In this document: positions 56,631-64,000 of the stretch, in pieces
Position numbering within the stretch: position 1 is the stretch's first letter
Layout of the letters: the number at the start of each line of letters is the position of its first letter
NCBI GenBank assembly: GCA_038501195.1
Contig: JBBPUQ010000009.1
Coordinates: 3,348,001-3,412,000, forward strand
From: Nemania diffusa
Lineage: Eukaryota > Ascomycota > Sordariomycetes > Xylariales > Xylariaceae
Direction: 5' to 3'
Length of the DNA stretch: 64,000 bases
The notes under the pieces: generated by a model
What the model saw: only the letters and a program-made list of their open reading frames with translations
Database searches by the model: none
What the model was told of the DNA's origin: nothing
Made by a program: the position numbers and the translations under genes

Positions 56631-59600
56631 ATAGTACTAAAACTACATAAAAAACGAAGCAATATAAAACTTTTATACGTTCTACTTAACTGTTGATAGA
56701 ATTTAACAAAATATCTTTTTCTAAGTAAAAAATAAATGCGAGTTAATTTATTAATAAAAACAATGCTATATATATAAAGTATTTTTTTTATTTGATATAA
56801 CAAAACATAAGTTCAGAAATAAAAAGTTTACTATTAATTACAATATTTAGAAAAAGTTAAACGAAGCTAAACCTGAGCTTGTTTTTAACAAAGTATATAT
56901 TTGTATTATTATAACCTAAGTACTTTATAAAACAATGAACTAGCTGTACACTATAACTTTTAACAGCAGTTAAAATTAGAACTATTTATATACTACTTGC
57001 TATATTATAAAAAATTTTATACAAAAAAGTAAACAGCTTTTGCAAGAAGCTAAAACGAAGCTAGTTAAAAATAAACAAGTTTTAAAAATGTATAAAAAAA
57101 AAATTAAAAAACTATAAAACTATAATAAAGTTTTTTAAAAAGCTTTAATAAAAGTATACAAAAAAACATTTACTATATAAGTTACTATTAAGTAAAAACT
57201 TATTTAATAAATATTTATTTAGCAGCTTTTTATTTAAAAAAGTTATATTTATGTAAATAATATTAACAGTAAAGCTATTTTTAATTAATTTATTTTAACA
57301 AAAAACACTTTATTTATTACTATATCTAAAAAAACTATTTAGAACTAAACTATCTGGAATAATTTAAACTTTGAAGCAAATATTTAAAAGTTTACTACTT
57401 TATATATGTTTATTTTGAAAAGCTTTATTTATAATATATTTGCTTTAGAAAATGCTACTTAAAAAAGCAGTTATAAAAAAAATACAACATTAAGTTCAAT
57501 ATTTTCAAATAACAGAAAACAAAGTGTAAAAATAACAGATTTTTTTGTTTTTACTAATAATGCTTTTTTAGACAGCAAGTTTATAGTTAAATTTTATTAC
57601 TAATATTTATTTATAAAAAACAAACTTTAAACAAATGTAAATTATTTTATAAACGAACAAAGCTAAATATATTATATTTTAAAATATATAAACAAATTAG
57701 CTACTTCAGAAATTATTTTATTTATAAAACAAGTTTTAAAATAAAACAGTTTTATATATATAACTACTGTAGAAGTTTTAAAATATCTACTAAAGTTGTA
57801 CAGCAACTTTTACAAGTATAAAAAAGCTTGAACCGAATATAAAAAGCTCAAAATAAAAAAACCAAAAATATTTTTAAACTTTTAACTTAAGTTTATTAAA
57901 TTAGTTAATTAAACTTATATACTTTGAATTAATTACAAACAAAACTTATATAACAAACTATTAAAACAATTAAACAAAGTTATAATGTTTAATATAAACA
58001 GTTTTAAAGTTATTTTTAATACTTATTGTTTTTGTATTTAAGTTACTAATTATTAATAGCACAAGAACTTTATTAATAACCTTATTCTGCAAAAAACTAA
58101 CCAATAGCTATTAAAACATAGTACAGTTAGTGTTCTAAAAAACTTACTTTTACAAAACTTACTTATAAAGCTACTACTTAGTAGAGCTGCGTTTTTAACT
58201 ACTAAATAATATTTTTTTATTCCAGTACTTAAAAAATCGAAAAACAAATATAAGCTTTACATAAAACTATAATATAAAAAAAAAGTAATTTTAATACAAA
58301 AAAGTTTCTGCTTTATTTGTTATAAAACTAGCTACTAAAGCACTAATTGTTTATATTACAAAAAATATAAATGTTTAAATATTGCTCAAGTTGCAGCAAT
58401 TATAAAAAAAAAAATAAGTTATTTCAAAAATAACTAGAAAATTAATATAGAAAAAAAAAGTTTAAAAAATAAAAAAGCTTAAAACAACTAGTTTTTTTTT
58501 TTGAGCTTATTATACTGTTAGCTTTAGACTTAAATTAATACAAAAAAGTCCTATTCGACTTTTTGAAAAAAATCTTTAGAAAAAAGCTCTTATTAATAGT
58601 TTGTTCAATAGTATTCAATAAACTAAAACTTTTTACTTTTGCTTTAGCTAATATAAAAGCTAAAGTATATTTATATATAAATATCTGATTTGTTAAAAAA
58701 ATAATATAACTTTTAAACTTTTTTGAACTGTTTAACTTCAAGCTTACTTTTATTATAAAATATAATAGTAACAGCAACTAAAAAATTACTAAAGCACTAA
58801 ATATCTACTTTTATATTAATGTATATATTATTTAAAATATTTTTATAATAGTACTAAATATAAAATATAATATAATTGTTAAATAAAAGTTTTTTATATA
58901 TTATAATATATTAGTTAACTGCTAAAAATAAAAACTGATATTTTTTATTACAAAAAAAAAAAAGCTTATTAAAAATATATTATTAAATAAAACAAAAAAA
59001 TTAGAAAGCTTGAATTATTAAATCAATATTACATAATAAAACAAACTATTCGAAACTGAAATAATTTAAAAAGCATAAAATATTACTTAGTTACAAAGTT
59101 TATTTGCTATAAAAAAATAAATCTTTTAGTTAAAAGCTATATATAAAAAATCAAATAAAAAAACAAAAAAATACTTTTTTATAATTAGTTTTATTTATAT
59201 TATATTTAAATTTTTTCGACATACTATTAGCTCGTTTAAAAAAAACTAAATAAAGTGTAAATTGCAGAAAATAAAAATACTACTAACAAACAACAGTAAA
59301 ACAAAACTATTTCAAAAAAATTTACTCAAAAAAGTTTTACTAAAAAAAAAACTTAAGCTAAAAAACTGTTACAGCAAATATAAACTGCAAAAAAACGCTG
59401 TAAAATAATATAAGTATTAACTTGTTAATATTTTTATACTAAATACTACAACTTTTACAGTAGTAATGCGCTAAAAAAACACCGAGTTATATAAAATAAC
59501 TTTTTTGTACAAAATAAACTCAATAATTACTTAAAAAAAGTCCGAATTAAAAAGCTTAAAAAAAAACTTTTAAAAAATAGCTAAGCAAGTAGTACCTACA

Positions 59601-59829
59601 AAATACTACAAATATTTCGATATATTTAATAAAAAAGCTTCCGATTAAATATTACTTCGAAAACATAAAATCGATTACTAAATCGAACTTACAAAAAATC
59701 TAAAAAACTTAAAATATAGCACTTTATACAAAATATTTTTAAAAAAAACTAAAACTTATAAGCAATATATATACAAAAACTTAATAAAAAGTTTTATTAA
59801 GTTTACTATAATACTTTAAGCAGCACTAG

Positions 59830-60330
59830 TTCTATTTGTACAAAAAAGCAACAAATTTTTAAAGTTATATATAAATTACTAAAAGCTAAACTTTTTAACG
59901 CAAAAAAACCGATACTTTTTACTTTTAATTAATAAAACATTTATTTGTTTTATAAAAGTAAAAATTTACACTAAGTTAAATATAAAGCAAGCGTTTTATT
60001 GCATACATATAGCAAAAAAATATAAATTTTTAACTATATTTTGTATATAATATAAAGTATACTAATTTAACGTTTTATTTTTTAGTTTAATAAATAAACT
60101 AGCTATATTTTAATAGTTTATTAACAATATTTTAGTTAAATATTTCGATATATTTTATACAGCATATATTAACAACATATTAATATATTTAAACAATAAA
60201 ATTAAATATAAATTTTATATAAAAAAAGTTTTAAATAAACTACAAGCTACAAAATTACAAACAAATTTAAAAAAGTATAAATTTTATATAACTAAAACTA
60301 AATTTTTAAAATTTATTATTAATACTAATA
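59830..60330 (+). pseudogene. Reverse transcriptase domain remnant
   Basis: Conserved RT blocks are recognisable in one frame despite several stops: the fingers block, palm K-N-I-K-Q-A-F, and the catalytic block at 60165-60176, which now reads Y-I-N-N where the family has two aspartates. Both changes are G to A. Confidence 0.82.
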
Positions 60331-62831
60331 GAATCGAAGTAAACTTAATAAAAACTGAAGTAATTTATAAATAAAAACTATTTAAAAAGTATAATATAGC
60401 TTAAATTCAAAAAATATAGTTTTTTTTAAAGTTCTATAATTTTTATAAGCGGTTTATTAAAAAGTTTAACTATATTACAAAATTATTAATTTAGCTAATA
60501 GTTACTGCAGTTTGTTTTAACTAGTTTAAAATATATTAAAAAGTATTTAATTAGCTGAAATAAATTTTACTATTAATGCTAATACTTTGTTATTTTTTAT
60601 TCGATGTAAAAACGCGTATAAAAACAGATATATTAAACAGAGTAGCTATAAGTTGCTTTTTATAAAAAAATAGCCCAAAAAACAACTAGCATTTTGTAGC
60701 ATTTTATTCTGAAGCGTTTTATAGAGCTAAACTTAACTATAATATTTATAACAAAAAAATATTAGCAGTAATAAAAAGACTTATTTATTAAAAAACAGAA
60801 CTAATAAGTCTATAACAAGTTAAGCTTTTTATAATAATTATTAACTATGTAATATTAAAATATTTTACTGTTAAATATATATTAAACTTTTAATAAACTA
60901 AATAAGCTAAACTAATATTATATTATAACTTTGTAATTATTTATTAGCTAAAAACTTAAAACATTATTTTAAACATTATATTAAAGCTAAAAAATAAGTT
61001 AAAAAGTTAAAAGCAGAAAAAAAACAAATAATATATAATAGTATTTTTTTAGCTAGTTATAACTTTAAAATAGCTAACTTTAGGAAATTCTATTTTAAAA
61101 TGTTTTACTTTATAAGTAGTTAAGATTTGTGAACTAGTTGTTAACGAGCTACTATTTATATCAAGTATACTTTTAATTAATATTTTATTATAAACTAACT
61201 GCAAAAGTTTTTTGCTAAAAAAATATAAAAAGTTAGTATTTAATATATTATAAATAAATTACTAAATGTTTAAAAATTTAGTAATATATAAAAAACGTTT
61301 AATTGTAGCTAATATAAACAACTTATAAACAAAAATAATTCGAAAAACTTATAACTAGATTTTAATAGCTTACTTTAAAAAAAGCAAAACTAAAAAACTA
61401 ATAACAAATAGATATTAGTAGCTAAAAATACTTAAAAATATTAATATATATGTAGTTAATTACTTTTGTAAAGCTGCTAAAACATTTTAAAACAAAACAC
61501 TAAGTAAACTTTGTTTATTTAAAGTTTTAAACTATTTTTAGCAATATATTATTATTAACTTTAAAAGTTTTTTTAAAAATAAATTAAACAACAATATAAT
61601 TTTTACTATAATAAACTGCTTATTTAAGTTTTATTAAATTATATTTTATAGTTTGTTAACTATAGCAGAAAATATAACTTAAATATATTATAAAAGCTTT
61701 TACTAGCTATTTAAATAGTTTAAATTTGTTATAAGCAATTGAAGCTTTTAGTTTGTTAAAAACTTTACGAACAAACTATTATAAATTTATAAAGTAAAGC
61801 TAGATTTTTTGTTTGTAAAATATTATAAAATAATAAAACAAATAAAAAATATATATTAATAAATTAATTAGTAGTTACACTTTTATATTAATTATTTTTA
61901 AAACAACTAATTAAAAATACTACTAGCTTTAAATAACGCTTAAACTACATTGTTACATAATTTACTAAAAAGTTTTTTTTTTTAAAAAATTATTATAGAA
62001 TAGCTTATATATATAACTTTTAACTAAAAAAATAGAACAAAAACAACTACTAAGTTTTCTACTTAGAAAAAGCTTATTTAATAAAAAGTACAAACATTTA
62101 AAGAACAAATCTACAAATATTTGTTTATAACTAAAAATTAAATATAAAAAGTATAGAACAAAATAACTAAACAAGTTAATAAATATAAACGAAAGCTAGA
62201 TTTTAACATAAGCAACTTTATTTATATTTTAAGAAAAAAAAATAAATAAACTAACTGTTTAAGCAATAAATTCAACTATTTTTTTATACAAGTACTATAT
62301 GAAATTTTAAAACGTAAAAATTACACTTATTTACTAAAGCTGTTAAACTAGTAAAAAAAAGCATGTTAATTTTATATAGATTAATTACAAAAATATACAA
62401 ATAATTTACTATTTAAATAAAAGTATAAACAATTAAATAGAAAAATTATAAACTTAAGTATTAATAACAAAAAATAAAAAGTTGAAAAAATCTTGTTTTT
62501 ACAAATTTAGTACAAAAAACTGTTTTATAAAATAAGCTAAAAAAGCTGGAACTTAAACAATATATAATACTTTGCTGCTAACTTTTGTAACTTTTTTATT
62601 TTGCTATAACAATACTATAATAGTTACTTTAATAAAACAGAACTATTTAAACAATTAAAATATTAGTTAAAAACTTTTAAAAAAAAACGAACTAAGTTAA
62701 ATTACAAAAATAATAACTATATTAAGTTTGATTAAATATAGCTTTATAAAGTTAAGTTTTAAAAAGTTTGAACTATTTATTAGTTTTATAGTTACTGCAA
62801 ATTTAGAACGAATTTTAAGCAAGCGGAAAAG

Positions 62832-63131
62832 TAGTTATAGCTAAACTATATTTACTATATAAAAAAACAGTACGTAGAAAATATACTAAAGCATTTATTA
62901 CGCTTTATAACAAACATTTATTTTATTGTATTAAAGGCAAACAATAGAAACATAATAAACAATACTGAGATAATAAAAGAAGTATTTACTACAAAAAAAA
63001 AGACCTATATATAATTGAGCTTGCTGTTGTAAATTTTTTTTTTTTTTTTTTTTTTAGCTTAGTATTTTCTTTTGAATATACAGTATTTTTATACGTGCTA
63101 TATTAGCTGTTTTTTTTTAGCCCTTACAGCA
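62832..63131 (+). repeat. 3' LTR of the gypsy element
   Basis: Begins TAGTTATAGCTAAAC right after the purine tract and ends CCCTTACAGCA. Differences from the 5' copy are mainly A for G and T for C, plus a T-run expanded to about 23 at 63,038-63,055. Confidence 0.8.
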
Positions 63132-64000
63132 ATAATAAAAATAAAGTTAATATATTTAAAATATAAAATTTAATTAATTTAATTAATATTAAAATTATTA
63201 TAGTATTTATAGCTTTAAAACTTTTAATATTATTAAATTAAATTGTTATATTGTTTAAAGTTTAATTTATTTATATAAAAAAGTTTTTTTGTATAAAAGC
63301 TTTAATTTAAGCTTTTTTAATAATTAAAACTTTAATTATATTAATATTTTATAAAATATTTTAATATTTTATACTATATTAACTATTTAAATAAAAATTA
63401 TTTAATATTAACATTTAGTTTTAAATATATATGTTTTTTTTTATTATATAATAAAAATTTATTAAATTTATTAAAAATTAAATCGTTTTATTTTTAGTTT
63501 TAAAATTTAAATTGTTATTAAATTTATTATTATATAAAAAGTTTTTATTACTTTTATAATCTAATATAAATATATTATATTTTTTATATAATAAAGCTTT
63601 TTGTTTTAAAGTATTATATATAGCAAAATATTGCTTTTTTATTTTTAATTTTTTTTATTAGCTGTAATTAGTAAATTAATAATTAAGCTTTTTACAAATA
63701 AAGTATTTTTTATTATTTCTGTTATTTTTATTATATAATTGCTGTAATTTTTAATAAAAGTTTTTTTTAAAGCTATAATTATATAATCGTTTTAAATATT
63801 TAATATTATATTATTTGTTAATAAAATAAATATTTATTATATAATAATAGTTTACTTTTTAATTAAAAAAAACTTGTAGCATTGTTTGCAAATTAAAAAA
63901 TAAAGCTTTATATATAAGTTTTTAATTAATTAAAATAAGTTTAAATTTAAATATATTAAAATATATTTGTATAATTACTATATAAAGTAATATTTTTTTA
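63132..64000. repeat. AT-saturated block, right part
   Basis: Same near-pure A/T composition as 51.2-55.9 kb, continuing to the end of the window. No gene, element end or tandem array is visible; its true right border lies outside. Confidence 0.8.

Larger units (their letters stand above)
55914..63131 (+). mobile_element. Ty3/gypsy LTR retrotransposon, heavily RIP-mutated
   Basis: Two diverged direct repeats of about 300 bases bound a 6.6 kb interior. The order is gag-like start (56395), protease/RT, RNase H, integrase, then a purine tract AAGCGGAAAAG directly before the 3' LTR. Read on the plus strand, with stops, RT text such as LFVQKSNKFLKLYINY, KNRYFLLLI, YTKLNIKQAFYCIHIAKKYK and YINNILIY is clear (59,830-60,330), followed by RNase H (FVAFYSEALYRAKLNYNIYN; about 60,680-60,760) and integrase remnants (61,340-62,300). 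RT-RNaseH-IN order marks Ty3/gypsy. Dozens of stops in every domain make it dead. The interior is less AT-extreme than its surroundings, so it is younger than the DNA into which it inserted. Confidence 0.88.

Noticed and set aside
58053..58247. Minus-strand frames in the AT region as genes
   Set aside because: They are opposite the gypsy internal region and consist of Leu/Phe/Lys/Tyr-rich text expected from AT bias.

Overview
The window reads as nuclear DNA of a filamentous ascomycete (Pezizomycotina, most like Sordariomycetes). Genes are intron-dense, with introns of about 50-120 bases, mostly GT...AG. Signature fungal proteins are present (NBS1 with FHA and BRCT, RCF1, RTC5, NAT4, TRK, LYR protein, secreted pectate lyase and GH51). 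The right end has the AT saturation and G-to-A / C-to-T decay expected of repeat-induced point mutation (RIP). A more exact taxon would be a guess.

Layout. 0.3-16.1 kb is a housekeeping block: nbs1(-), a small membrane protein(+), a PLAC8-family gene with an in-frame stop(-), NAT4-type N-acetyltransferase(-), a LYR-motif protein(+), mitochondrial bL36(-), threonine deaminase ILV1(-), RCF1(+) and RTC5/TLDc(-). 16.7-30.9 kb is more accessory: a sulfotransferase-fold protein(-), a small secreted cysteine-rich protein(+), a GNAT(+), a PL1 pectate lyase(+), an allantoate-permease-type MFS carrier(-), a RidA protein(+) and an RPEL protein(+). 32.0-38.3 kb holds a secreted GH51 arabinofuranosidase(+), Y-family DNA polymerase kappa with UBZ finger(+) and GNA1(+). 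38.3-41.5 kb shows no supportable gene apart from one weak small candidate.

41.5-43.6 kb is a complete but dead piggyBac-type DNA transposon with TTAA duplications, 23-base terminal inverted repeats and a minus-strand transposase whose catalytic aspartates read as asparagine. A TRK potassium transporter(+) follows, then a sugar-transporter pseudogene(-) with five in-frame stops in 180 bases, then a small tryptophan-rich orphan gene(-). From about 51.1 kb to the end the DNA is almost pure A/T. Inside it (about 55.9-63.1 kb) sits a plus-strand Ty3/gypsy LTR retrotransposon, recognisable from paired LTRs, gag start, reverse transcriptase, RNase H and integrase remnants, all heavily mutated.

Functionally the intact genes are mainly unrelated housekeeping functions (DNA repair, mitochondrial assembly, amino-acid and UDP-GlcNAc synthesis, K+ uptake). 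Two secreted pectin/arabinan-active enzymes and one cysteine-rich secreted protein suggest a plant-associated or litter-decaying lifestyle. I found no biosynthetic cluster, CRISPR array or tRNA. The strongest unusual signals are the RIP-marked elements, the stop codon in the PLAC8 gene, the duplicated cysteine module of the secreted protein and several exon junctions that do not join in phase.
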